Assembly (NCBI GenBank): GCA_013397865.1
Contig: VZTI01002345.1
Span: 1,526,351-1,590,350, forward strand
Reading direction: 5' to 3'
DNA: 64,000 nt
Source: Struthidea cinerea
Lineage: Eukaryota; Chordata; Aves; Passeriformes; Corcoracidae
In this document: positions 1-11,082 of the stretch, piece by piece
Numbering within the stretch: the first letter of the stretch is position 1
How the letters are laid out: the number at the start of each line of letters is the position of its first letter
Position numbers and translations under genes: made by a program
The notes under the pieces: model-generated
Seen by the model: the letters and a program-made list of their open reading frames with translations, nothing else
Told to the model about the DNA's origin: nothing
Databases searched by the model: none

Positions 1-293
1 CTGAGCAGGGCCTCGCCTCTGTGGCTGCCCGCTCGCATTCCAGAGCAGGAAGCTGAATTTGGTTATGCTGAGCACTTCTGAGCACTGTCTTGTCTGCTTT
101 TCATGTCAGGGCAGATGTGAAAGAGCAGTGGGTGTTGGGGTAGAACACCTGCACAATAATTACTGAGGATGTAATTACCTCCCCTACGCAGCACTGGGTG
201 ATGTGCATGGGAAGTAGGAGAGATTCCCTTTGATACCAGGTGATACCAGAAAATGATTTTAATCTGCCTTACAACTATATAATTAAGAGAGCT

Positions 294-346
294 TATATAT
301 AGAAATATATATATATATATCTATATCTATCTCCCCATATGTATAT
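294..346. repeat. AT-rich microsatellite (TA)n grading into TATC
   Basis: Alternating TA runs are followed by CTATATCTATCT. This is a simple-sequence repeat with no sign of function. The sequence before it, 1-293, is unique and holds nothing I can name. Confidence 0.9.
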
Positions 347-610
347 TTCGTGTCCCTGCTGGAGCTGCAGCGGTTCTGGCTGGGAGCAGCGGGGCAGCAC
401 CAGGCCTGCTCCGGCCAGCTGCTGCCACAAGGGTGAGCGGGCTGGGAGGAACGAGCTCAAAGCTCGTCGAAAGCCTTTTCAGAGGAGAGACCCCCCTCCC
501 AGGGGCAGCCCCTGCCCCCCAGAATGCTGGGCTGTCCCAGCACCTGATCCTGGGGCGAGCCGTGGAGGCTGCGGTCAGTCCGTGCCACCCCTTCTGCTCC
601 CTGAGCAGGC

Positions 611-804
611 AGGTGAGGGGTGACCCTGCAGGTGAGGGGTGACCCTGCAGCTGAGCCGTGGAGGCTGCGGTCAGTCCAGGTGAGGGGTGACCCTGCAGCT
701 CGTCCTGGGTGAGGGGTGACCCTGCAGGTGAGGGGTGACCCTGCAGCTCGTCCTGGGTGAGGGGTGACCCTGCAGGTGAGGGGTGACCCTGCAGCTCGTC
801 CTGG
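611..804. repeat. Minisatellite, 18-19 bp unit in 48-bp higher-order repeats
   Basis: Seven copies of an 18-bp core (GTGAGGGGTGACCCTGCA) are visible. From about 679 they pair into 48-bp blocks: two cores plus an 11-bp spacer, GCTCGTCCTGG. A separate 25-bp segment is duplicated at 557-581 and 653-677, the second copy lying inside the array, so the array has been rearranged by local duplication. Because 48 is a multiple of three, a minus-strand frame reads through with a 16-residue repeat. That frame is a product of the unit length and I do not call it a gene. Confidence 0.92.
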
Positions 805-819
805 GCTTGCCGGGATGGG

Positions 820-1100
820 ACTGAGTTATCACCGTGCTCCAAAGCCGAGCACAGAGGGGCTCGGCCGCTCCCCCCGGGGTGCCCAGGGCAGGACGGGGTG
901 GGAGGGCGAGGCCGGCAGCCGCCAGCCTGTCCCGCTGTCCCGGGGCAGGGCAAGGAGCAAAGCTGCTGCAGGAGAGGGGACGGGCAGGGCTCGGGGCAGG
1001 GCCGGGGACTCACCCCCTGCTCGCTCTGCGGTTCCCTCCCGACGCCGCTGCCGGGAGCTGCCCGGCCCCGCTGCCCTGGAGGGGCCTGGAGGGAGAGCTC
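820..1100. other. CpG-dense GC-rich island
   Basis: This stretch is rich in G and C with many CpG dinucleotides, unlike the AT-rich sequence after 1103. It could be a CpG island promoter or a GC-rich accessory region. A minus-strand acceptor and donor pair lies within it (see 1014-1099). I see no TATA box or start codon context that decides the matter. Confidence 0.5.
1014..1099 (-). other. Candidate 86-bp exon, minus strand
   Basis: On the minus strand, a pyrimidine-rich stretch ending TATTTACAG precedes the segment, and GGGG|GTGAGTCC follows it. Both are close to vertebrate splice consensus. One frame is open across the segment, rich in Pro, Arg, Ala and Gly as expected from GC-rich DNA. 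No protein family is recognised. It may be a noncoding exon or a chance match. Confidence 0.2.
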
Positions 1101-1102
1101 TG

Positions 1103-2760
1103 TAAATACAGCAGGTTAAAAACTGGCACAGTATCAGCGGGTCTGTATTTGATGCAGATGTTTCCCATGTTTTGTAGTATTGTTTTATTGATAAATAAAA
1201 ATCAACCAAAGACAAAGAAGGCCTTTGGCGTGGTCTGTGTGAGCGGGACCGAGCGGCTGTGGGCACCCGTGCGTGGGGACTGTCCTGGCACCGGGGGCTG
1301 CAGGCCCTCAGCCCGTCCCTGCCAGCAGGCCAGCCCCGGGAATCCTCCCCGGGAATCCTCCGGACAGAGACCTTCGCCCCTGCGAACGGAGGGGACGAGC
1401 AAACCTCCCTGAAGAAGAGCAGCCCTGGGCTTGTCACCGTCCCCGGGCGTGCCCTGCAGTGCCCCAGCTCCGGGTGCGACACTGAGCCACCCGACAGGGC
1501 TGTGGTGACACAAATATCGCTAATGGCTCCAAAATGATCCCGAAACACTCAGGATTTTTAAAGCACAGCAAGAAAAGCGAAACTTGCAGCAATTAAACTG
1601 CATCTTAATGAGCTGCCTCCCAAAGAAAAGCTTGAGAAAAATGGGTTCATCAGAGACTCGTTAAAAAAATCACTAAAACCATTAATACTATAAACATCCT
1701 CTCCGTAGCATAAATTTTGCATCTTTCCAGATGTATTTTTATTATTATACCCATTTTATGGGAGGAGAAAACGAGAGGCAGCTCTTTAGATTATTTTGTC
1801 CCAGGGATGCCAGCGAGCAGCAGCCAGGAGGTACAAAAACCACCTCCTCTTACCAAATTCCTGTGCAGGTGTGCCTGTGCCAGGCTGACACATATAAACC
1901 CTTTAGCAAATTTTATTTGGTCTTTACCAGAGCAAACCATTCCTGATTTTGGGACTTAGTGCTGACTGAAGGGGGAAGTGATGTCTGTGATCCTACAGTG
2001 GCCACTTGCCCATGAAATAGAGCTTCAAGAGCAGAAAGAATTTGGACAGACTCTGCTTGGGATTTAAGCCCTTGAACTGCCTGGGAAGGGTTTGCAGAAG
2101 CTTTCCAGCTTTAGGCAGTGCAGGACTGTCAGAAGTCCTCAGCACTCTGCAGTGGAAATGGGTTTGAGCAGCTGGATTTGCTGAGCTGTGGAACAGGACG
2201 TGACGGGGCCATTCCTGCCTTCGCTCCGACATCCCTGAGCTCGACTACAGCCCTGGAACCCGGGAGGTGACAGCACTGGGGATCCCAGCGCCCTGTGATG
2301 GGGCAGGGCAGGGCAGGGCTGAGCGCTGGGGGCAGAAGGGAGAGGCGATGTTGGATTTTGGAGCGCAAGGGAGGGAGCGGGGCTGGGAGAGCCCCTGTCC
2401 CCCCGAGCTGTGCTCCACCACCCCGGCAGCTGGGGGCAAAGGGACAGCCACCCCCTGCACCAGCTGGGGTCATGTCAGTCCGGTCCCCCTCCCTCCAGCA
2501 TCCGTTCCCCCCCAGTTCCCTCGTCACGGGCGGATATCAAATGCAGATAAAGCTCCAGCAGTGGCAGGAGAAGGGCTCCGCGTGGCTGAGAGACCGCACG
2601 TGCTGATGGCACCAGCGATGCCCTTGGCTGAACCTCCAGGAGAAACCCACAGTGTCCTTCCTTTTCATGCACTCCCAGACATTCACCCGAGCTCCATCCT
2701 GCTCTGGCCCAGCCCCTCTCCTGGACACCTGGAAGCCAAAATGTGAGTTCTGCTTTCTCT
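1103..2760. other. Unique sequence, no gene recognised
   Basis: An AT-rich part (about 1100-1200 and 1550-2000) has A/T-run motifs, including AATAAA-like strings near 1190. A GC-rich part follows (2220-2700) with a short GGGCA repeat at 2301-2319. The open frames here are short and unlike any family I know. Confidence 0.5.
2301..2319. repeat. Short (GGGCA)n pentanucleotide repeat
   Basis: Almost four tandem GGGCA units lie inside a GC-rich stretch. Confidence 0.85.
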
Positions 2761-3060
2761 GTGGTCTTGCCTCTGCTATTGAAGCTGTTATTAAGCCACC
2801 CTAATTATTTTTTAAATCCAATAAAGACATCTAATATGTCCAATTTTAGCATAATGTGTTGGGAATAGTAGTTTAGTGCTATTACCAGTGCTAAAATCAA
2901 TGGCTCTACTCATGTAGCTGTGAGCTTTTATTTTCATCATTAGCCCAAAAGAACAAATCTGTATCTGTATCTGTATCTATATCCTTATTAATGCGAAATA
3001 CAATAATACAAAATTTAATAGCATAAAATATTGATAATTATTCACTAGAACGATTACACT
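2760..3060. other. AT-rich unique block with small hexamer microsatellite
   Basis: This AT-rich block has several TAAT cores. A (CTGTAT)n run of about four units lies at 2958-2983. Nothing else is recognisable. Confidence 0.6.
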
Positions 3061-4080
3061 TGACCCCTTCTCCTGCTGACCATGAGACATTCTCTGTGCT
3101 GCCCTGAGCCTTGTGAGCAGCCCTGGAGCGCTCCTGGTGTTGTGCTCTCAGTGGTGTGTGGTGGACAAGGACGGGCGGGGACAGATGGAGGAGCTGCCGG
3201 GTGGGTGGCACAGCCCAGGCCTGGTGAGACAGAAACACAAACTTTTCCTGTTGCCACCAGGTCTGTCCCCGGCCCTCTGCGTAATGAATGAATCCAACCC
3301 AACCTTTCTGGGGGTGCTGCGGGCTCCTCGCTCCCTCGGGCCCTGCACCGAGCAGGCAGAGGCTGGGTCAGAACTGGGCACACACCAGAGCCAGTAAAAT
3401 GCTCTTTGGGTTTCTGACTTCACGGTGCCCAAGCATAATGAAAAAATTGCTTTTTAAAATTTCTGTTGGGATAGATCCATCAGCTCTGAAGACCCTCCTG
3501 TCACTGTGGTATCTGCACCTCCAGAGTCCCTGAAGGTTTAAAGTTTAAAAGAACGAAGTATTATATCTGGATGCTGAACCCAACTTCAATAAATTAAACA
3601 GAATTTTCTCCTTTGGGTGGTCTCTTCATCCAATATTTTATCCCTTCATCCCCAGTGGAAGGCCCAGCTGCTCTGGCCTGGGGGGAGCAGGCTCCTTGCT
3701 CCACCCTGCAGCCACAGCTCAGTCCGAGGGCACTGGAGCGGCCAAACCCTGGGAATTCCTCCCCACCACTGATCAGTGCCCTGAAACAGGAGCGTAGATA
3801 CTCCCTTTAGATCTGCCTGATGGGAATACAAATGTTATTCTGCTTTTTATAAATGCCCCAACACCGTATTTAAGTTCTTTCTGAAAGGACAAAGCAGGTG
3901 AGCTCTCCTTCCCAGGCAGAGCAGATTTCCATCCTGCAGCTGTATTTTAGCACTATTATGAGTAATTGTCTCCTCCAGGTTAAACCTGCAAAGATGTCCC
4001 AAATCATGGATTTAAATGATAGCAAAAAAATTCCCTGAACTCCTTAAAGTTAATGACGATCTTCATTTTCATTTGCCACA
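3060..4080. other. Unique mixed-composition sequence, no gene recognised
   Basis: Composition alternates between GC-rich (3080-3400, 3650-3780) and AT-rich (3430-3620, 3820-4080). Open frames are short and overlap on both strands with no repeat or domain signature. I see no RNA gene. Confidence 0.5.
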
Positions 4081-4260
4081 TATTCCTCTCCTGTAATAGC
4101 CATGTGCTAAATCTTCATGAGATTTTTTATAGTTTCACTGAAGGAATATTTGCATAATTATTAGTGCATAATCTGCTTTAATGGGCCCACTGATTTTACT
4201 GTTACAGATAAATGTATGTGGTGCCAGATTTAAGCATATAAAGGCCTGGACAGTCTTGGG
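4080..4260. promoter_or_regulatory. Candidate cis-regulatory block with POU octamer and homeodomain sites
   Basis: The AT-rich block contains ATTTGCATAATTA at 4148-4160: a perfect octamer (ATTTGCAT) overlapping a TAATTA homeodomain core. Further TTATTAG and GCATAAT motifs follow within 20 bp, and a TATAAAGG string lies at 4237-4244. Octamer and homeodomain sites are bound by POU and HOX/LIM-type factors. The regulatory role is inferred. Cross-species conservation was not tested. Confidence 0.35.
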
Positions 4261-4397
4261 AGGTGCTGTGTCTGCTGGAGAAGAGTGCCCATGGCTGTGC
4301 TCGCTCCCAGGGGACAGTGTCCCCTGGCCGGGTGGCACCAGCCCCTGGCCCCGGGGGCAGCAGAAGGGAAACAGGGACTGCTGCGTCACTCCTTGTG

Positions 4398-4612
4398 CCA
4401 CAGAACCATCAAACCCCAGCCTGGTTTGGGGGGAAGGGACCTTAAAGTTGAGCTGTCCCACCCGTGCCATGGCAGGGACACCTCCCACTGTCCCAGGCTG
4501 CTCCCAGCCCCAATGTCCAGCCTGGCCTTGGACACTGCCAGGGATCCAGGGGCAGCCACAGCTTCTCTGGGCACCCTGTGCCAGGGCCTGCCCACCCTCA
4601 CAGTCAGACACA
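4398..4612 (-). mobile_element. CR1 LINE fragment, 3' end, minus strand
   Basis: CR1 is a non-LTR retrotransposon abundant in birds. Read on the minus strand, this ends in the CR1 tail (short TTCTGTG-type motif) and contains the usual block describing CCCAGAGAAGCTGTGG and CAGTGTCCAAGGCCAGGC. It is close to the copies at 6261-6586, 25001-25212 and 29648-29814, so they are likely one subfamily. No coding capacity remains. Confidence 0.9.
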
Positions 4613-4778
4613 ACCCCTGAAATCCCTGCCCCAGCCTCTGCTCAGAGCTCGGCCTGGGGACTGAGGAGGAGCTGACAGAAGTTCTGGGCTCAGCACTTCG
4701 GGTTTGGGGCGCTGAGCGGGGTCTGGCCTCCTGCTCACTCCCGATTTGGAAACTCCCCCGTGGATTGACGTGGAAATG

Positions 4779-4848
4779 TATAAAAAGGATCTCTTGAAGT
4801 AAGAGGAGTGAGGTGTGGGGAGGGTGTGATGACAGCAGCTATATAAGG
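4779..4848 (+). promoter_or_regulatory. Two TATA-like motifs
   Basis: TATAAAAAGG lies at 4779-4788 and CTATATAAGG at 4839-4848. The second is both a TATA-type match and one base short of a CArG box. There is no identifiable transcript downstream. This is suggestive only. Confidence 0.2.
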
Positions 4849-4929
4849 AGGCAGCACAGAATTCTTGAGGGAAAGCATCAAACTTCTGCTATTTTCCAAC
4901 CAGATCATACCCTCGCTATGAAATGTCAT

Positions 4930-6260
4930 TTCTAGATTTTTTTTTTAGACTGTTCTAATAGATACCGATAAACGTTCTTCTCCTCAGGGCTTGTCAGGAG
5001 CAGACGTGATTGATACTATCTTCAGAAGGAGACAAAAATGTTCCGTGCAGGATCTGCCACTGTGGCAGATCTCAGAAACAATGGTCTGAACTGAGCTGTA
5101 CAGAACACTTCTAAAATATTTAAAATTCCTACAACAGCAATTTGGTTTTGAATCCTTAGGAAAGCCATAGTAAAGACCTTTCCTGAATCTGGGAAAATAA
5201 TAAGAAAAGAAAAGCATCTCAAAATCTGTAGGCAAGAGCCCCACCTGAGTACAGTCTAGGGCAAGCTGCATTTTCTGCATTGTTTTTATAAGCGCCAATA
5301 TTCAATTGATATTATTAAACAAAATATTAACATGTTTCAATGGAGAGATTCTGCAGGCCTGAGCCTGGAGGCTGGGAATGGTTCTGCTCTCCCAGATCCC
5401 AGCTCAAGTCCAAAATTAAGCTCTTAATGCCTTAATAAGGCAGAGAGTTGAGTGTACAATGACCTGTTCTTTAAGTGATATATTAAATTAACTTTCCTTA
5501 TGTGTTTTCAGATGGAAGTTAAATACTTTCACATAGTTCTAGACTGCAAAAGACCATCAAAAGGGATTAGATGAGATTTTTTCTCTATTAAATGAGAAAT
5601 CCAGCGCCATGTGGCAGCTGCAGCAGAGCCCACCCCACACCCACTCACTGTCCTGCTCTTCTCTCTCCCGTGAAATTCCCACTGAAATCCACCAGAATCC
5701 CTTCCCTGGTGGGCACTTGGCTGGGCAGAGGCCACAGGAATAAGGACCCTCCTGGTGTTTGTCACATCCCTCGTGCTGCCCCAGGGGTGTCAGCTTTCTT
5801 CAGGCACTGGGCAGGGTCACAGATTTGTTCCTCCATAAAAGCTGAACAAAACCCCTTAATCGTTCCCCTGTTATCCAGGCAACAGCAGGAGGAGTTTGAG
5901 ATTTTTATTTTCTGTAGACAGAACCTGTCCAAACACCATGACTGAGTGCTGCTGTCATGTCCCCAAACTGGGCATCCTGTAACCCTCCAGCAGCTTTGGT
6001 GGTTCTTTATTTCCACAACCGTGGCTGAACAGCCCTGGGGCACAAGGCTGCAACCACACTGATTGTTCCTGCACCCTTGTACCCCCTGACAGCCCCTGTG
6101 CTCTGGGGATTTGTCACTTGGAGCAGAGCTGTGACTGCTCCCTCTGACATAGGCTTGTATTTTACATCCCCAAAATGAAGATTTAAAGATCATACAGAGA
6201 TCTGAGGCTTTGTTTGGCCTCATCTGCAGCGGCTAATAAAGTGTCTCATCAAATAATTTT
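4930..6260. other. Unique sequence, no gene recognised
   Basis: The stretch is AT-rich at 4930-5340 and 5400-5600 and mixed after that. Overlapping short open frames lie on both strands and none resembles a known protein. No repeat was recognised. Confidence 0.5.
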
Positions 6261-6586
6261 GAGGGGACCTACAAGAGAGCTGGAGAGGAACTTGGGACAA
6301 GGGATGGAGGGACAGGACACAGGGAATGGCTCCCACTGCCAGAGGGCAGGGATGGATGGGATATGGGGAAGGAATTGTTCCCTGTGAGGGTGGGCAGGCC
6401 CTGGCACAGGGTGCCCAGAGAAGCTGTGGCTGCCCCTGGATCCCTGGCAGTGCCCAAGGCCAGGCTGGACATTGGGGCTGGGAGCAGCCTGGGACAGGGG
6501 AAGGTGTCCCTGCCATGGCAGGGGTGGCACTGGATGAGCTTTAGGGTCCCTTCTGGCCCAAACCATTCTGGTATTCTGTGATTTTG
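6261..6586 (+). mobile_element. CR1 LINE fragment, 3' terminal part, plus strand
   Basis: This is a well-preserved 3' end, starting in the part with GAGAGCTGGAGAGGAACTTG and ending in the tail motif ATTCTGTGATTTTG. It is 5'-truncated, as is usual for CR1. It has the same internal blocks as 4398-4612, 25001-25212 and 29648-29814. It does not encode a reverse transcriptase. Confidence 0.93.
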
Positions 6587-6889
6587 GCATCAAACTGTGC
6601 TCAGTGCACCCGAGGGCAGCTGGGTTCCTTCACTGGGACTGGGGCGTTTCCTTGGGGCTTCAAGCAAAGTTTGTTGTGTGGAAGAGAAAAATCCCCCCTT
6701 CCAAAAGGGAGCCTGACCTGCAGCTGGAAAACCTTGGCTGCTGAGGGCTCTGTCTGCCTGTGAGACCAGCCCTGGAGCACAGTGGGGTCCTGAGTGAAGC
6801 TCTGAAGCTCGGGAAGTGTCCGTGGAACTCCGCTCCACCATCGGGTGTGGAAAATTCAGCCCTTTTGTCTCTCTGACAGACAAATGATC

Positions 6890-7400
6890 AGTGTCCTCCT
6901 TTGTAAGGGATGCAGCTGGAAGAGATTAGGAAATAACTTCTGGATAAATAGATTTATTGGTGCAATTTGGTTTTACATGGCCAGAATGGAGTGTTTATAA
7001 AATATTTATGGAGTTTTCCTTTGCAGTGATGGAACAAGAACTGGTTTAACAATGTGTGGGGCTTCATTAGTGCTATTTCACAGTCAGGTTTGCTCTGTCT
7101 CCTCTTGTCACTTCATTAAGTTGGCCCTCATGATAGATTGGCCCAAATCACTAATTAATAATTACCTCTTCTGTATAAAATCAGATGCCTTGTGTTGGCA
7201 CTACTGGCCATGAATTTAAGATTATGCATAAACCTGTGTGCGTTTCTCTGCTCCGTATTTAAGTCATCCTGCTATTCATCCAAAACCTCATCAGAACAGA
7301 TAATAAAGCACTTCATGAACAGATGTGCCACTTATTCATCCAGTTCTATCATGATAATGACGAAAATTTAATCTGGAGTGTCTATGGAAGATGATCTGAA
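6890..7400. promoter_or_regulatory. Candidate conserved noncoding block, AT-rich
   Basis: This is an AT-rich, non-repetitive stretch with dense homeodomain cores, such as the run CACTAATTAATAATTACC near 7149-7166. TTATTCATCC-like motifs occur twice (about 7273 and 7332), along with GATTATGCATAA. It shows no repeat ancestry. It resembles vertebrate developmental enhancers in texture, but this is an inference from composition and motifs alone. Confidence 0.3.
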
Positions 7401-7825
7401 AGACAGATTGGTGTGAATAATAAAGGCACTACACAGAATGCGAAGGCTGCCGTGGAGAGGGGCTCATTAACTCCCCCAGCACGGCTTCGACAGCGCCCAG
7501 CACTGCACAGAACCAGCCCCCCCGGGTGCTGGGCCCCTCCAGGAGCTCCTCTTTCTGCAGATGTAAATGCTCTAAATTGCTTTGCCTTTAAAGAAGCATA
7601 AAAGGTAATTGCTCTTACAGCTGTGAGCAACATCTGACACTGCAAAACGCTGAAAGCACATGGCAGAGAGGCTGGAGAGTCCAGATTCATCCAGGGTGAG
7701 GGGGATAGCATGCAGAGCTGGATATTTAGCTAAAACATAAAAACATGCAGCGACAAGTGGAAATTTGTGAGGCCAACTTGCTCTGAAGAGCCGTTAGCCA
7801 GATACGCATTTCTCTGTCTCCTCAG

Positions 7826-7893
7826 ACAGGCTCTCACTGATCCCTGTCAACAGAACGCACCAGGAACTGGCACAGGAGGGAGACACACTGGAG
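7826..7893 (+). other. Candidate 68-bp exon, plus strand
   Basis: The acceptor TTTCTCTGTCTCCTCAG, ending at 7825, has a strong pyrimidine tract. The donor GGAG|GTGAGTAT starts at 7894. Two of three frames are open. The frame starting at the third base gives 22 residues containing LSLIPVNRTHQELAQEGDTLE, which I cannot assign to any family. The splice signals are among the best in the window. It may be coding, noncoding or fortuitous. Confidence 0.25.
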
Positions 7894-7899
7894 GTGAGT

Positions 7900-9280
7900 A
7901 TTTGCAAGGCTGTTACTGGAGCTGCACAGCTCTGTAAATTCTGTTAACAGTCAAAAAGATCCTTCAAAATCCCCAAAGTGTCTTTGAAGAACAAAAAGCC
8001 ACTATTGAACACTGGGGAGGTGGCCTGGACTGACAACTGCCATCCCGTTATTCCCAAAGCAGGAAAAGCACAAACTCTGAAGTGTAAGCTCTCCAAAAGT
8101 CCAAAGCCTGCATGGAGGAGGGGGTGTGGAACAGGGCACCATCCTGATTGCCATGGAGTGGCACTGACTGATGAGGATGAGGATGAGAAGCCAGCTCTGC
8201 CCCACCTGAGCTGGTTGATTCTCCCTCCTGCTCTGTCTCCCTGGGACTTCTCATGGCCTCCACTTCCCCTCTCAGCCAGAGCCAGACCTAGAGTAGAACC
8301 TCATTAGTGCAGGAAAACCAGACAGGGACTTGGAGTGAATGGATCTTCCTTGCTGGAAAAGCCTCTGCTCCGAATTCCCGTCGCGAGGGTGCAGGACACT
8401 CCTTCCCCGAGGGTGTCTGTGTGTCCCCTGCTGCCCCTGAACGTCCCCAGCCAACAGAGCCAAAGTTATTCCCTCTCAAAAATGACCCAGAGGGGAACCA
8501 GCCTCATAACAGTAAATCTTTCCTTTAACAGCTTGTCAGCAAAGAAGTCCCGCTTTTCACACCAGAAATGTTGTCAGCCTCCCTCAGCATCTGTCACAGC
8601 AGCAGCAGCAGCAGCAGCAGTGCCACAAATCTGGGTTAAAGAGACGGGAAAGGAAAGGGGTTTGAGGGGCCAGGGTGGGAACTGGGATTGTTTGGGGTCA
8701 GGGCCGTGGCCCGAGCCAGCAGAGGCGCAGGAGGGGAAGGGTCCGGCTCCTTCCCTGTGGGGTTGGGCTCCATGGCTGCAGGAACTGGGATCTGCCAGGG
8801 CAGAGTTCCTTCACTCTTTGTTGCTCCCTTACCCAATTTGTGGCCAAATCCCAGTTTGTGACTCTCCTTCAGTTTTCCCATTGCTTTTGGTGGAAGTAGG
8901 GTTTGCTTTCCTTCCCTGAGCCCTTCTGCTGTGGCAGCCCCCAAAGGCAGCAGTCAGAGCAGGGTCCTGTTTGCTGGACACTCTCAAAACCTGTGCAGGT
9001 CTCTTCGCCAGGAAAAGATGTTGGAATTCCTGCCCTGCCTCCTTCAGTCCCACATTGGAGGTGCTGGAAGTCACCTTCTGACAGCAGAGATCACAGATGG
9101 GGCTCGAGGGGGCTCCAAGCCCAAGAGAGAACCCAGATCCCAAAGCTGGGATCACCTGAGCTGCCTGTCCTTGCCCCAGGTGAAGAACGGAGTCCCCAGC
9201 CACGAGCCTCCCCCTCGGCTTTGCTGGGGATGTGAACAGTCACCAGCAGATTTTAGTTTCCTTGGTGATCACTGACAGAT
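7900..9280. other. Unique mixed-composition sequence, no gene recognised
   Basis: This stretch is moderately GC-rich between 8080 and 9240. A run of several alanine codons in one plus frame comes from the CAG repeat at 8597-8620. No domain was recognised in any frame. Confidence 0.5.
8597..8620. repeat. (CAG)8 trinucleotide repeat
   Basis: There are eight uninterrupted CAG units. No supported reading frame places them in a protein. Confidence 0.95.
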
Positions 9281-9284
9281 CTGA

Positions 9285-9900
9285 AACACAAAAGTGAAAT
9301 GAAAATAGGAATGTATCAGAATTAATTATATACAGTCATGTTAATTATACACCTTCTCTTACAGCCTTTCATGGAGTCGATTTTAGTACTTTCTGCTGGA
9401 TCTCTGCTTCTTGAGGACTGGCATGAACTGGTCAAAAGGATGAGCATTTAATCTTCCAGTGGTAGACCAGACATTTTAATACTGAAGGTTGTTTTATTCT
9501 TAGGGTACCTTCAATAAAGGATATGCATCTTCCCAAGGACAAATAATTACTGCAACAGCCTGGAGTAATTTGTCAGGAGAATGACCCTGAGAGTAGTTAA
9601 AGTTCATAAGGTACAACATGAGTCACCATTAGAAAATAACAGAACTATTTCTCTCAGTGACAAGAGGTGAAAATTCAATAGCAAAGGGGTGTGAAATATT
9701 AGGACCCCAACTAAACCAGGGATGAGTAGATGAGGAATTACAGTTGGTGCTCATTTGGGAAGCAAATGTGAGACGTTGTGTTTTGAGTGCTTGAGAGAAA
9801 ATTTGGTATCTTTGGTAACACAGCTATAAAGGAAGAACCTCCAAATAGTTTTCATTTCTTACTGTAGTCATGGAACTCAAAAAGGCAATGAATAATGAAT
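9285..9900. other. AT-rich unique block
   Basis: The AT-rich sequence has several TTAATTAT motifs (about 9320-9350) and a GGAATGT TEAD-like core near 9308. I see no repeat or gene. It may be regulatory, but nothing decides this. Confidence 0.4.
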
Positions 9901-9949
9901 GAGTATTCCCGGGAAGCATTTAAGGACTCCGCTTCCCAAGTGCTGGTCC

Positions 9950-10390
9950 AGCAGCCCCCGCGGACAGCAGGACAAGGGGAGAGCCCAGCGCGGGGGGAGC
10001 TGCAGGAAGGGGCGGCAGTGCCCGGGGTTGCAGGGCTGTGCTCCCACCTGAGTGTGCTGCATGCTGCCCGACACCCACACAGCTCCTGGGGGGCTCAGGA
10101 CACAGGCTGTGACCCCCCTGTGCCTCCAGGGGCAGGGCAGGGCCAGCAGTGGGGCAAGTGACCCCTGTGGGGTTTATCCAGCCCTGCTGGCTGCATCCCC
10201 GACACTCTGGGGCAGGACAGGGGGTGTGCTGTGGCACAGCTCGCTCCTTGCCCATCCTGCCCCGTTCCCAGCAGCTCATCCCTGTGCCAGCAGAGCCCCA
10301 GCCCCGGCAGGAGCCCCGGGCAGCTGAGCTGCCCAGCAGCGCTGACAGGGCAGGGCCAGAGCAGCGCTGCCAGCGCTGCAGCGAGGGCTC
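9950..10390. other. GC-rich island with no gene call
   Basis: This is a high-GC stretch. Overlapping open frames on both strands are what such composition gives by chance. No start context, domain or splice pair supports a gene. Confidence 0.5.
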
Positions 10391-10927
10391 TGATGGATTG
10401 CACACAATCGGAATTATTATAGGAGAGTGTATTTCATCCAGACAGGAAACTTTAAGCAGGACACAACAGACATTTTTCTTACAATATTAACAATTTACCA
10501 TCTGAACTTTATCTTCTCCTTGGATAATAACCACCAGCCACTGGGTAAAGGAACAATTGATTTAAGATCTCAATCAAAGGAAAGCATTCCTCTTATCTGG
10601 ATAGCCAAGCAATGGAGCAACAGTCAGCTGGGGTTAGTGTACATTTGTCAGTCCATTAAAAGCACAGGCTCCAGATCTATAGATGGGCTGTAAGACATTT
10701 GTGGAAATGACTCTTGCAAAAATCTTTAGTGGTTAAGTGCCTGCCATCTAAGCCTTCCCTTGATTTCCACAACGTTTACTCTAAAAGACAAGGGGAAAAA
10801 AATTATACTCCCTGTACTCAGACTTTCTTCCCCTTTTCCACATGCTCTTCCTTGATGATTGAATTACTCCGTGATGTAATTGCTGCTCTAACAAGAAGTA
10901 GAGTGGTGCACAGGGGACTCCCCCCAG
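10391..10927. other. Unique AT-rich sequence, no gene recognised
   Basis: This is AT-rich spacer between a GC island and a CR1 fragment. Only short frames are present. Confidence 0.5.
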
Positions 10928-11082
10928 GATCCCAGGATCACTGAAGTTGGAAAAGACCCCCAAGACCACCGAGTCCAAGCTGTGCCCCATCCCCACCTTA
11001 TCCCCAGCCCAGAGCACTGAGTGCCACGGCCAGACCTTCCTTGGACACCTCCAGGGATGGGGACTGATGCTCCTTCACCACT
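10928..11082 (-). mobile_element. CR1 LINE fragment, minus strand
   Basis: It begins with the complement of the CR1 tail and the block GTTGGAAAAGACCCCCAAGA. It continues with CCCAGCCCAGAGCACTGAGT and CACCTCCAGGGATGG. The same three blocks occur at 28878-28990 and 38211-38477, which points to one subfamily distinct from the 4398/6261 type. Confidence 0.85.

Noticed and set aside
327..1013. 228-codon minus-strand frame with a 16-residue repeat
   Set aside because: The repeat comes from the 48-bp minisatellite at 611-804, whose unit length is a multiple of three; no start context or splice support.
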